From positions 1 to 34,994 of the forward strand of contig JAQXNC010000037.1 in NCBI GenBank assembly GCA_029097145.1: a stretch of 34,994 nucleotides of DNA, written 5' to 3'. The stretch comes from Bacillota bacterium. GTDB lineage: Bacteria; Bacillota_I; Bacilli_A; Erysipelotrichales; Erysipelotrichaceae. Each line of letters opens with the position of its first letter. The stretch's first letter is position 1. The translations under genes were made by a program, and so were the position numbers. Below are positions 24,438-31,948 of this stretch, one piece after another. The notes beneath the pieces were generated by a model. The model searched no databases. It had not been told where the DNA came from and saw only the letters and a list, made by a program, of their open reading frames with translations.

Positions 24438-25529
24438 ATGAAAAAGATTTTAACTGTTATTGCTGGAATATGCATATTATTGAGCGTATGTGGATGCTCA
24501 AAAGGTGGTAACACATCTGAAATCGATCCTAATGAAGTTTATGGATGTGATGTATTAAACGTCTATAACTGGGGCGAATATATCGGTGAAGATGTAATCC
24601 GAAACTTTGAAGACAAATATAATGTCACTGTTAACTATTCACTGTTTGATTCTAATGAAATCATGTATACAAAACTCATGAGCAATAATGCCTATGATGT
24701 CATTGTACCAAGTGATTACATGATTGAAAGACTTATCAGTGAAGATATGTTACAACCTCTTGATTACAGTTATATGACTAATGTCAAAGACCTGGATCCA
24801 GAAATTCTGGCTTTAAGAGATGCCTATGATAATGGTGGAGTTTACTCTATTCCTTATTTCTGGGGTTCTGTAGGTATTGTCTACAATAAGAATGTTGTTG
24901 ATGAAAGCAAACTTGAATCATTAGGCTGGGAAATCTTAAGAGATACAGAATATAAAGGACGTATTTTCATGTACGATTCTGAAAGAGACTCATTCATGGT
25001 AGCTTTAAAAGCTTTAGGTTACTCAATGAATACTGAAAATCTTGATGAGATTAATGAAGCTAACGAATGGCTGATTGAATTACATGAAACTATGGATCCT
25101 GCATATGTTACTGATGAAGTAAATGACGCAATGATTAATGGTGAAAAGGATCTGGCTGTTGTATATAGTGGTGCTGCTGCATATATCATTTCTGAAAATG
25201 AAGATATGGGCTTCTATATGCCAAAAGAAGGAACTAACATCTGGTCTGATAGCCTTGTGATTCCTGCAAATGCCAAGTGTCCTAAACTGGCTAATGAATT
25301 CATTAACTTCATGCTGGATTATGAATCTGCAAAAGACAGTTCAATTACTGTAGGTTACACTTCTGCCAACAAGAAAGTTACAGATGACTTATCGGCACCT
25401 GGCGAAATGTTTGATGGTAATGAAGCTTATGTCTTCGATGTAACTAATCCAAAAAATGAAGTATTCAAACATAACGATACATTAAAGAAGATTCTATCTG
25501 ATCTCTGGATTAAAGTTAAGGTAAGATAA
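24438..25529 (+). CDS. PotD-like polyamine ABC-transporter substrate-binding lipoprotein
   Basis: This is a 363-residue periplasmic-binding-type lipoprotein of the PotD/PotF family, which binds spermidine or putrescine at the cell surface. The signal peptide has a lipobox with Cys20 (SVCGC). The family opening LNVYNWGEYIGEDVIRNFEDKY and the NAYDVIVPSDYMIERL, YSIPYFWGSVGIVYNKN and YSGAAAYIISENEDMGFYMPKEGTNIWSD segments are all recognisable. The frame is open upstream to 24426; I chose the ATG at 24438 because GAGGAG lies just before it. No permease or ATPase genes (potABC) are in the window, so it may serve a transporter elsewhere. The TAATG overlap with aguB ties it to putrescine metabolism. 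Confidence 0.9.
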   Translation: MKKILTVIAGICILLSVCGCSKGGNTSEIDPNEVYGCDVLNVYNWGEYIGEDVIRNFEDKYNVTVNYSLFDSNEIMYTKLMSNNAYDVIVPSDYMIERLISEDMLQPLDYSYMTNVKDLDPEILALRDAYDNGGVYSIPYFWGSVGIVYNKNVVDESKLESLGWEILRDTEYKGRIFMYDSERDSFMVALKALGYSMNTENLDEINEANEWLIELHETMDPAYVTDEVNDAMINGEKDLAVVYSGAAAYIISENEDMGFYMPKEGTNIWSDSLVIPANAKCPKLANEFINFMLDYESAKDSSITVGYTSANKKVTDDLSAPGEMFDGNEAYVFDVTNPKNEVFKHNDTLKKILSDLWIKVKVR

Positions 25530-26404
25530 TGCGCAAGGTTAAGGTTGCAGCTGTTCAGATGGCTCCATCCATCAATCTTGAAGAAAGTCTCGATACTGCT
25601 GAAAAGATGATAAGAGAAGCTCACTTAAATGGCGCGAATATCATCCTTCTGCCTGAGCTCTTTGAAAGGCAGTACTTCTGTCAGGAAAGACGTTATGATT
25701 ACTATCAGTATGCTAAAGAAACTTCTTCAAATGATGCCGTAATTATGGGTTTAAGATTATCTAAAGAATTAGGCGTTGTCTTGCTGATCAGTTTCTATGA
25801 ACTCGATGGTAATAATACCTATAATACACTCGCTTTTATCGATGCAGATGGTACACTTTTAGGAACATATCGTAAGACACATATCCCTGATGATCACTAT
25901 TACCAGGAAAAGTTTTACTTCACACCTGGCAACACTGGATTTAAGGTATTTAAGACAGCCTATGGCAATATTGGTGCTGGTATATGCTGGGATCAATGGT
26001 TCCCAGAAACTGCCAGAGTATTAGCTTTAAAAGGTGCTGAACTGATCTTCTATCCAACAGCCATTGGCAGTGAACCAATCCTTGAGGTTGATTCAAAAGA
26101 TCACTGGCAGACAGTTATGTGTGGCCATGCTGGAGCTAATATTATTCCTGTTATAGCTGCCAATCGTATTGGCAAGGAAGAAGTTAAACCTTGCGAAGAA
26201 AATGGTTATCAGGAGTCAGCATTAACCTTCTATGGTTCATCATTTATGAGTGATGAAACCGGTAAGATAGTTGAATGTGCTTCAAGAGATAAAGAAGAAA
26301 TTCTCTATCATGAATATGAACTTGATGCGATTTGTGAAAAGAGGATGTCATGGGGTTTATTTAGAGATAGAAGACCTCATATGTATTCTGATATTACTGA
26401 ATAA
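25529..26404 (+). CDS. aguB: N-carbamoylputrescine amidase
   Basis: This nitrilase-superfamily enzyme hydrolyses N-carbamoylputrescine to putrescine, CO2 and ammonia, the last step of the agmatine route. The 291 residues match the family. The catalytic triad is Glu43 (LLPELFERQYFCQ), Lys116 (YRKTHIPDDHYYQEKFYFTPG) and Cys153 (GAGICWDQWFPE). The long FERQYFCQ and GNTGFKVF signatures separate AguB from other amidases. Agmatine deiminase (aguA) is not in the window. The ATG overlaps the stop of the PotD-like gene by one base. A hairpin terminator begins at its stop codon. Confidence 0.93.
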   Translation: MRKVKVAAVQMAPSINLEESLDTAEKMIREAHLNGANIILLPELFERQYFCQERRYDYYQYAKETSSNDAVIMGLRLSKELGVVLLISFYELDGNNTYNTLAFIDADGTLLGTYRKTHIPDDHYYQEKFYFTPGNTGFKVFKTAYGNIGAGICWDQWFPETARVLALKGAELIFYPTAIGSEPILEVDSKDHWQTVMCGHAGANIIPVIAANRIGKEEVKPCEENGYQESALTFYGSSFMSDETGKIVECASRDKEEILYHEYELDAICEKRMSWGLFRDRRPHMYSDITE

Positions 26405-26425
26405 GGAGCGAATTTCGCTCCTTTT
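26403..26425 (+). terminator. Terminator after aguB, between converging genes
   Basis: A 9-bp perfect stem AAGGAGCGA (26403-26411) / TCGCTCCTT (26415-26423) with a 3-nt loop has TTTT on the plus strand. It overlaps the aguB stop and abuts the arsC stop. On the minus strand the flank is only TTATT, so it works mainly for aguB. Confidence 0.85.
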
Positions 26426-26801
26426 ATAATGCCTTGATTCGTCTTTCAATTTCTTTAATTACTTCTTTGAATGTTTCATCACTCATGCCACTTGGGTCAA
26501 TCAGACCCCAATCATCATCAAATGAGCGACTGAGTATAGGACAGCTGACATTACAGCCCATCGAAATTAATATATCACATTCAGGTATTTGATCTATCAG
26601 TTTCGGATATTGACCCATGGCTTCCATATCAACACCATAAAGTTCCTTCATTATTCTTAAGGCATCTTCATTAATCCTATCTTTAGTCATCGATCCAGCT
26701 GAATAACATTCGTATTTATCCTTAAGATATATTCTTCCTAAAGCTTCAGCCATCTGAGAACGACATGAATTATGTACGCAGATAAAGGCAATCTTCTTCA
26801 T
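26424..26801 (-). CDS. arsC: Arsenate reductase, thioredoxin-coupled LMW-phosphatase type
   Basis: This 125-residue enzyme reduces arsenate to arsenite. The low-molecular-weight phosphatase loop CVHNSCRSQ begins at Cys8 (nucleophile) with Arg14. The redox pair Cys83 and Cys87 in SMGCNVSCP matches the thioredoxin-linked family in which the disulfide is passed out of the active site. The DPSGMSDETF segment with the catalytic Asp is near the end. It is the last gene of the arsenic operon and overlaps the thioredoxin-like gene by one base, its probable electron donor. Confidence 0.93.
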   Translation of the reverse strand: MKKIAFICVHNSCRSQMAEALGRIYLKDKYECYSAGSMTKDRINEDALRIMKELYGVDMEAMGQYPKLIDQIPECDILISMGCNVSCPILSRSFDDDWGLIDPSGMSDETFKEVIKEIERRIKAL

Positions 26802-27142
26802 CAGGCTTTATAACCTTCAATCAGTTTCAAAACTTCATCAGCGCTTAATACACGACCCATTGATACAACCTTCTCATTGATTACAACCGCTGGCATACTC
26901 ATGACACCATAGTTCATGACAATCTGCATATCAGTAATATATTCAACAACGACTTCTCTTGTCGATTTCAAAGCTGCACTTTTAGTATTTTCATAGAGTT
27001 CATGGCACTTTTTACATCCTGCACCCAACACTTTAACACTTAGTTTTTCACCATGACACTCACTTTTAACTGGTTCAACTTCCACAAAGCTGCAGTTACA
27101 TTCTAATGGTTTATCACCCTTTTTAAATAGATTCATATTCAT
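26801..27142 (-). CDS. Thioredoxin-like small protein (redox-active disulfide protein 2 family)
   Basis: This is a 113-residue single-domain thioredoxin fold of the TM0996/MTH895 type. The active site is GAGCKKCHEL (Cys43, Cys46), with the cis-Pro loop GVMSMPAVVINEKVVSMGRVLS and a final helix. The N-terminal 30 residues add CNC (15-17) and Cys29, extra thiols not usual for the family and possibly metalloid ligands. The ATG has an AAGGAG site. It sits between the COG0701 permease and arsC, a combination common in arsenic operons, so it probably reduces ArsC or the permease cargo (inference). Confidence 0.87.
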   Translation of the reverse strand: MNMNLFKKGDKPLECNCSFVEVEPVKSECHGEKLSVKVLGAGCKKCHELYENTKSAALKSTREVVVEYITDMQIVMNYGVMSMPAVVINEKVVSMGRVLSADEVLKLIEGYKA

Positions 27143-27151
27143 TTTTCTCCT

Positions 27152-28147
27152 TTATAAAATAATATATTCCAAGGCATTGAAAATATATCCAACACCAATA
27201 ATACCTAAGGTACAGATTAAGATAAATATCAAAAGCAGTTTAGGTTTAATGGCTTTTTTAAGCATTATCATCGATGGAAGACTTAAGGTCGTTACAGCCA
27301 TCATAAATGATAATACTACTCCCAGTCTGGCTCCCTTGGCCAGTAAAGCTTCTGCAATTGGTATGCAACCAAAAATATCGGCATACATTGGAATACCGGC
27401 AAGTGTCGCAATAAATACCCCTAATGGATTACCATTACCAAGGAAGCTGATAATCAGATTTTCAGGAATATAGTTATGAATAAAGGCTCCAATCATTACT
27501 CCAAGTAACATACATGGTAAGACCTTCTTATATGTTGAAGACACAGCTTCAAAGGCATATTTAATACGTGTCCTGATATCTATTTCATCTTCATCAAGAT
27601 CTATCGCTTTAGCTTTATATATGAATTCCTCAACCTCACTTTCAAGGTGCATCTTTTCTATCATACTGCCACCTAAAACAGCTATCACAAGACCTAATAC
27701 AACATATATCAAAGCTATTCTAGCCCCAAAGATGCTCATCAGTAAGACTAACGAACCAAGATCGACCATTGGTGATGAAATCAGAAAACTGAAGGTTACT
27801 CCAAGTGGCAGACCAGCACTGGTAAATCCTATAAAGAGTGGTATAGATGAACATGAACAGAATGGTGTAACCGTTCCAAGTAAAGCTGCAATGACATTGG
27901 CAGTTAGTCCATGAAAGTTCCTGATTATTCGCTTAGACTTTTCAGCACTGAAATAACTCTGTATATAACTGATAATAAAGATTAATGTACAAAGTAATAT
28001 CGATATCTTAATCACATCATAGATAAAGAATTGTAATGATGCCCCAAAACGATTATCTAAATCAAGCCCCATTCCCATCAGTAAATTACCAATGAGTCGA
28101 CTCAGCCACTTCATACCCAGAATCTCTTTTTCAATAAACGACCACAT
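27152..28147 (-). CDS. COG0701 permease (ArsP/YraQ-like), probable arsenical efflux
   Basis: This 331-residue integral membrane protein has about eight to ten helices and belongs to the predicted permease family COG0701 (DUF318). The diagnostic TPFCSCSSIPLFIGF segment with two cysteines is followed by GLPLGVTFSFLISSPMVDLGSLVLL. A second repeat carries AGIPMYADIFGCIPIAEALLAKG and a SLPSMIMLKKA end. A cytoplasmic loop (about 165-210) is highly charged. Members include ArsP exporters of trivalent organoarsenicals and thiol-linked permeases. No Acr3 or ArsB is present, so this is the only candidate exporter of the operon. It starts 3 nt after the arsR stop. Confidence 0.85.
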   Translation of the reverse strand: MWSFIEKEILGMKWLSRLIGNLLMGMGLDLDNRFGASLQFFIYDVIKISILLCTLIFIISYIQSYFSAEKSKRIIRNFHGLTANVIAALLGTVTPFCSCSSIPLFIGFTSAGLPLGVTFSFLISSPMVDLGSLVLLMSIFGARIALIYVVLGLVIAVLGGSMIEKMHLESEVEEFIYKAKAIDLDEDEIDIRTRIKYAFEAVSSTYKKVLPCMLLGVMIGAFIHNYIPENLIISFLGNGNPLGVFIATLAGIPMYADIFGCIPIAEALLAKGARLGVVLSFMMAVTTLSLPSMIMLKKAIKPKLLLIFILICTLGIIGVGYIFNALEYIIL

Positions 28148-28150
28148 ATT

Positions 28151-28444
28151 TTACTTAACCTCGATATGACATTTATCGCAGCTTATTCTCATGATATATA
28201 ACTTAAATTCCTTAAACTTTTCAGAATTGATTGAATATATCTGCCATTTACCATTCTTTTTGGAATTTAAAAGATTACATTCTGTTAGAATCTTCATATG
28301 GTGTGAGAGTGTTGGCTGACTTATATCAAGTTCTTCAAGTATTTCACAGCCACATTTTTCACCATCCACAAGCATTTCTATAATTCTTATACGATTGGCA
28401 TCAGATAATGCCTTCGCTATTAAAGCTACTTCTTCTCTTTCCAT
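28151..28444 (-). CDS. arsR: ArsR/SmtB-family metalloregulator
   Basis: This is a 97-residue winged-helix repressor that opens the operon and should release DNA on binding arsenite or a related soft metal. The family core is complete: LIAKALSDANRIRIIEML, the sensor GEKCGCEILEEL with CGC in the alpha-3 position typical of As(III) sensors, the recognition helix ISQPTLSHHMKILTEC, and the wing SKKNGKWQIYSI. The C-terminal tail CDKCHIEVK adds another CxxC. Two 20-bp operator-like palindromes cover its promoter. A GAGG ribosome site precedes the ATG. Confidence 0.93.
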   Translation of the reverse strand: MEREEVALIAKALSDANRIRIIEMLVDGEKCGCEILEELDISQPTLSHHMKILTECNLLNSKKNGKWQIYSINSEKFKEFKLYIMRISCDKCHIEVK

Positions 28445-28452
28445 AATACCTC

Positions 28453-28472
28453 ACATCGATAATTATCTATGT
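28453..28472. promoter_or_regulatory. ArsR operator 1 (transcription-start side)
   Basis: The near-perfect palindrome ACATCGATAA / TTATCTATGT (nine of ten positions symmetric) covers the predicted transcription start and lies between the -10 and the SD. Its core ATnGATAATTATCnAT resembles ArsR/SmtB-family sites. Confidence 0.65.
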
Positions 28473-28474
28473 GT

Positions 28475-28503
28475 ATTATAACTTACATATAGATGATTAT
28501 CAA
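28475..28503 (-). promoter_or_regulatory. Promoter of the arsenic operon
   Basis: On the minus strand TTGATA (28503-28498) and a perfect TATAAT (28480-28475) have a 17-bp spacer, a strong promoter bracketed by two operators. Transcription should start near 28468. Confidence 0.8.
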
Positions 28504-28506
28504 TAT
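28487..28506. promoter_or_regulatory. ArsR operator 2 (overlapping the -35)
   Basis: The imperfect palindrome ATATAGATGA / TTATCAATAT (eight of ten symmetric) shares the ATAGAT and TTATC half-sites with operator 1 and lies across the -35. The two centres are 34 bp apart. Confidence 0.55.
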
Positions 28507-28529
28507 AAAAAGACTTCATAAGCGAAGTC
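28505..28529 (-). terminator. Terminator after the CDF gene
   Basis: On the minus strand GACTTC (28529-28524) pairs with GAAGTC (28517-28512) with a 6-nt loop, followed by TTTTTATA. It begins at the base after the CDF stop and directly abuts the arsR promoter. Confidence 0.75.
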
Positions 28530-29429
28530 CTACTTATCTGGATTGACATGAACCATGATATGTTTAACCTTAGGGAAACTACTTTCTATCTTGTCATGGA
28601 CAATTTCGGCTATTTCATGAGCTTCATGAAGTGTATGATTACCATCTACCACAATCTCAACATCAACATAAATCTTATTACCAAAAACTCTGGTTTTAAG
28701 TAAATCAATACCCATTACCTCATGAGAACTGTTGATACATTCTCTTATACTGTTTTCAGTATCCTTATCACAGGCATGATCAACCATCTTATCCATAGCA
28801 TCCTTAAAGATATCATAAGCAGCTTTGACTATAAATACACATATCACAAGGCTGGCTAAGGAATCCATAATTGGAAAGCCCATTCTGGCTCCAGCAATTC
28901 CAATCAGTGCTCCCACTGATGAGAAGGCATCTGAACGATGATGCCAGGCATCAGCCATTAAAGCACTTGAGTCAATCATCCTGGCATAATATCTTGTATA
29001 CCAGTACATGGCTTCCTTGGATACAATCGAGATAACTGCAGCTATAAGTGCCATAATACCTGGTATTTCAAGATCGTTATAATTTCCTTCGGTGATATTT
29101 TCAAACGCATTAATACCTATTCCAAGACCTGTAATCAATAATACTACTGCCAGAAGAATAGCTGCCACACATTCAAAGCGTTCATGACCATATGGATGAT
29201 CGTCATCTGGTTTCTTTGAAGCCAGTTTAACTCCAATAATTACGACAACGGTACTAAAGACATCAGAAGCTGAATGAATCGCATCTGATACCATGGCACT
29301 GGAATTGGCAATAATACCGGCAATCAGTTTTAAAACTGATAATATGGCATTACCCATAATTGTCGTAAACGATACTTTGTTGGCAATCCTTTCAAAATCA
29401 TCCTGGGTTGCCTTTGTTTCTTTAAACAT
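28530..29429 (-). CDS. czcD: Cation diffusion facilitator, probable Ni/Co exporter
   Basis: This 299-residue CDF antiporter has about six membrane helices and a C-terminal cytoplasmic metal-sensing domain. Transport-site motifs are visible in helix 2 (SAMVSDAIHSASDVFSTVVV) and helix 5 (SALMADAWHHRSDAFSSVGA), an HD-DD type arrangement. The soluble domain (about 205-299) has HEVMGIDLLKTRVFGNKIYVDVEIVVDG and HEIAEIVHDKIE. The longer frame to 29456 lacks an RBS; the ATG at 29429 follows GGGAGG. A NiCo riboswitch and terminator in the leader indicate that Ni(II) or Co(II) induces it, so export of those ions is the probable role. The symbol follows the usual name for NiCo-controlled CDF genes. Confidence 0.9.
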   Translation of the reverse strand: MFKETKATQDDFERIANKVSFTTIMGNAILSVLKLIAGIIANSSAMVSDAIHSASDVFSTVVVIIGVKLASKKPDDDHPYGHERFECVAAILLAVVLLITGLGIGINAFENITEGNYNDLEIPGIMALIAAVISIVSKEAMYWYTRYYARMIDSSALMADAWHHRSDAFSSVGALIGIAGARMGFPIMDSLASLVICVFIVKAAYDIFKDAMDKMVDHACDKDTENSIRECINSSHEVMGIDLLKTRVFGNKIYVDVEIVVDGNHTLHEAHEIAEIVHDKIESSFPKVKHIMVHVNPDK

Positions 29430-29493
29430 AAATTTCCTCCCTTTAAGACAACTCAATTAACACTAAATAATTTATGGATTTTATATTATAGGT

Positions 29494-29541
29494 AAATAAA
29501 AAATCCACGAATCAGTATTAGCAACTACTGTCCCGTGGATT
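29494..29541 (-). terminator. Riboswitch-controlled terminator in the CDF leader
   Basis: On the minus strand AATCCACG (29541-29534) can pair with CGTGGATT (29509-29502), followed by TTTT-A-TTT. The 5' arm is the same sequence that forms the 3' side of aptamer helix P4, so aptamer folding and termination exclude each other. Confidence 0.85.
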
Positions 29542-29600
29542 ATAATTCCACTGTCACATTTGTGACCCGACTCCATGATATACACGGTCTGCTCAGTTTG
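29522..29600 (-). promoter_or_regulatory. NiCo riboswitch (czcD RNA motif)
   Basis: The minus-strand leader holds the conserved pieces of the NiCo aptamer in order. They are AACTGAGCAG (P1 and junction), helix CCGTG/CATGG, GAGTCGGG, helix GTCAC/GTGAC, ACA, helix GTGGA/TCCAC (P4) and GGGACAGT closing P1. This four-way junction binds two or more Ni or Co ions cooperatively. Because P4 shares bases with the terminator, metal binding should turn expression on. The match is by recall of the known Erysipelotrichaceae example, not by a covariance search. Confidence 0.87.
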
Positions 29601-29637
29601 TACTGTAGATTTATATGCAGTGCAAAGAGTTTTTCAT

Positions 29638-29666
29638 AATATATCACGGATAAGTGATCATGTCAA
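29638..29666 (-). promoter_or_regulatory. Promoter of the riboswitch-CDF unit
   Basis: On the minus strand a perfect TTGACA (29666-29661) and TATATT (29643-29638) are exactly 17 bp apart. The -35 overlaps the final codons of the cupin gene. The predicted start lies about 30 nt before the aptamer. Confidence 0.85.
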
Positions 29667-30068
29667 ATCTAACTTCTGACATATTTCATCAAGTTCTGGA
29701 TATGAATGCCAGTCATTACTCAAAGCTCCATACTTAACAGTATGGATTATTGAATCTTCAAAGATATAAAGATTATGAGCTACACCAGGTTTAATCATTA
29801 ACGATTCATTTTCATAAAGTCTTTTAAGCTGATATCTTTCGTTTTCATATATCACAATTATCGCACTACCCTTTTCTACAAGATAGAGTTCCGTCATCAT
29901 TTGATGAAGATGAGCTTTCTGCCAGTATGCAGTATGTCCTGATTTTGTGAGTATATAGGAACTTCCATGACCTGATATAAGTCTGAAACGCATTTCATCA
30001 TTATCCATGATTTCATGATTTGTACTGATTCCAAACATTAATGCATCACTATTATCAATCTTTTTCAT
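29658..30068 (-). CDS. Cupin-domain protein
   Basis: This is a 136-residue single-domain cupin beta-barrel of unknown substrate. The first cupin motif reads AHLHQMMTELYLVEKGSAIIVI (HxH and Glu as likely metal ligands) and the second MIKPGVAHNLYIFED (PxxxH). WYWQ-like residues and SGHGSSYILTKSGH lie ahead of the barrel. It is cytoplasmic, with no signal. It starts 1 nt after the TauE/SafE stop without a clear SD and is the last gene of the RlmD unit. The strong promoter of the CDF gene is embedded in its 3' end, and no terminator separates them. Confidence 0.83.
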   Translation of the reverse strand: MKKIDNSDALMFGISTNHEIMDNDEMRFRLISGHGSSYILTKSGHTAYWQKAHLHQMMTELYLVEKGSAIIVIYENERYQLKRLYENESLMIKPGVAHNLYIFEDSIIHTVKYGALSNDWHSYPELDEICQKLDLT

Positions 30069-30069
30069 C

Positions 30070-30846
30070 TTAGATTATCGCATTAACAGCGTTATAGACA
30101 TTTAAAAGAATAATCATAAAAACTGAAACATTAAAGATCATCGTAATAATCTTTTTATCTGATCGATGATTAACTGCTGTTCCAACAATACCACCTAATA
30201 TCGCAGCTGGTAGTGCAAACAGTAAAAGTGATAAATCATATTTCATAAAGCCACCATTTAAGCCAATCGTTACCAGTTTGCTGGCTTGTGAAAACAGAAT
30301 GGTCGCAATTGAATATACCGTTGCATTCTTCATATCGATATTAAAGAAGAAGACAAAGACCGCAACATTTATAGGTCCTCCACCAATCCCAAGAAAACTT
30401 GAAATAAATCCAAGAGAAAAACCGATAATTAAGATGACAAAGCGGTTTTTAACTTCCAGATTCTTATGACTGGTATTAATATTTATTAATACTACTATTA
30501 ATAAAGCAGCTAGGATAATGGCTTGAGCACATTTAATCAGTGACTCATCCATTATATTTAAAAGCATATTAAAGACATTACTACCAATATTTCCACCAAC
30601 AATTGCTCCTATAGCCACAAGCACTATCATAATAAAGTCAAATTTAACTTTATTACTAATCTGTTTGATTGTTGAATAAATAGCCATGGTAAAGACAGCG
30701 CTGGTTGATAAGAAACTGATAGTCGCTAAATCATGAGCACCAATAAAGTCTAATACTGGCTTGATGATAACTCCGCCACCAAGACCTGCGCAGGCTCCAA
30801 GAAATGTCGCAATAAAGATAACGACTCCATATATAACACCAATCAC
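30070..30846 (-). CDS. TauE/SafE-family (DUF81) membrane transporter
   Basis: This 258-residue membrane protein has about eight helices and belongs to the sulfite-exporter TauE/SafE family. The two repeats have their signature glycine-rich turns: FLGACAGLGGGVIIKPVLDF near residue 17 and SSFLGIGGGPINVAVFVFF near 149. Substrates of this family are organic or inorganic sulfur anions and others; none can be fixed here. The start is GTG with AGGAGG about 9 nt upstream. It lies 13 nt after the AI-2E family gene and 1 nt before the cupin gene, within the same unit. Confidence 0.85.
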   Translation of the reverse strand: MIGVIYGVVIFIATFLGACAGLGGGVIIKPVLDFIGAHDLATISFLSTSAVFTMAIYSTIKQISNKVKFDFIMIVLVAIGAIVGGNIGSNVFNMLLNIMDESLIKCAQAIILAALLIVVLININTSHKNLEVKNRFVILIIGFSLGFISSFLGIGGGPINVAVFVFFFNIDMKNATVYSIATILFSQASKLVTIGLNGGFMKYDLSLLLFALPAAILGGIVGTAVNHRSDKKIITMIFNVSVFMIILLNVYNAVNAII

Positions 30847-30859
30847 TACTTACAGCCTC

Positions 30860-31948
30860 CTAAAACTTATGAATACCATTAATATCATTCTTAATTATGC
30901 GATATACACAGGCAAATAACGGTACTGAAATAAGCATACCCATAATACCCATCATACCACCACCAATTGTAACTGCAAATAGAACCCATAATCCAGGTAA
31001 TCCCATTGAAGAGCCAACAACTCTTGGATAGATGAGATTTCCTTCAAACTGCTGCAGTACAACAAGGAATACAAGGAATATAAGGGCTTTAACAGGTGAT
31101 ATTGTCATAATCATAAAGGCACCTACAAAGGCTCCGATATAGGCTCCAGCCACTGGTATTAAAGCTGTCAGAGCAATCAAGGCTCCAATCATTGTCGCAT
31201 ATGGTAAAGACATAATTGTCATACCAAGCATACATAAAGTACCAAGGATGCAGGCTTCAAGACACTGACCTACAATATAGCGATGGAAGCAGTCATTCAT
31301 GACTTCAAGGACATAATAGATATTCTCATATACTCTTTTTGAAAGATAGTGTTCAAGCAGTTTTTTAAACTGTCTTTTCAAATTATCTTTATTTGATAAC
31401 AGATATACTGAAAATATTAAAGCAATTAAAGCTGTAACCACTCCACTAAAAATTGATGTCACGGCTTTTAAGGCTACATCAAAGACACCACTGATACCAG
31501 TTTTAAAAAGATTAATCAGTTCATTAATACCCTTCTCCCAGTTTAATCCTGATAATAACTTAGACAGTTCTTCAGATAATATATGATTCTCATTAAGATT
31601 TTCTACAAGTTCTTCAATAGCCTCAGGTAATTCATTAATGACTAAAACAATACATGAAACAAACTCTGGTACAACAATCAATACTACAAGAGCGATTATT
31701 AGAAACAGTGTCAAAAATGACAGTAACATATTAATCGCATTGCGATACTTCTTAATTGGCAGATACTTTTCATAAAAGCTCATCAGTATATTTACAAGAT
31801 AAGCTATAACTGCACCAATTATAAGTGGCATCGACGCACTTATAAATCCGATAAATATATCATGCACAAAAGGATAGTAATTAATCAGAAGATATAAACA
31901 AAAGATACTGACAACTATCTTAAAACAATCTTTCCATTCTATTTTCAT
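30860..31948 (-). CDS. AI-2E family (YdiK/YtvI-like) transporter
   Basis: This is a 362-residue polytopic membrane protein of the AI-2E (formerly UPF0118) family. Helices near the N-terminus (about 10-90) are followed by a long amphipathic extracytoplasmic part (about 100-150, ELPEAIEELVENLNENHILSEELSKLL). The C-terminal helix bundle has the family signatures RYIVGQCLEACILG, LIPVAGAYIGAFVGAF, QQFEGNLIYPRVVGSSMGLPGLWVLFAV and GMLISVPLFACVY. Members export varied small molecules or act as Na+/H+ antiporters, so the name should not be read as function. Its ATG overlaps the RlmD stop (ATGA). Confidence 0.87.
   Translation of the reverse strand: MKIEWKDCFKIVVSIFCLYLLINYYPFVHDIFIGFISASMPLIIGAVIAYLVNILMSFYEKYLPIKKYRNAINMLLSFLTLFLIIALVVLIVVPEFVSCIVLVINELPEAIEELVENLNENHILSEELSKLLSGLNWEKGINELINLFKTGISGVFDVALKAVTSIFSGVVTALIALIFSVYLLSNKDNLKRQFKKLLEHYLSKRVYENIYYVLEVMNDCFHRYIVGQCLEACILGTLCMLGMTIMSLPYATMIGALIALTALIPVAGAYIGAFVGAFMIMTISPVKALIFLVFLVVLQQFEGNLIYPRVVGSSMGLPGLWVLFAVTIGGGMMGIMGMLISVPLFACVYRIIKNDINGIHKF

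Noticed and set aside
29430-29456. N-terminal extension of the CDF gene
   Set aside because: The internal ATG at 29429 has a GGGAGG site at correct distance and the extension lacks one.
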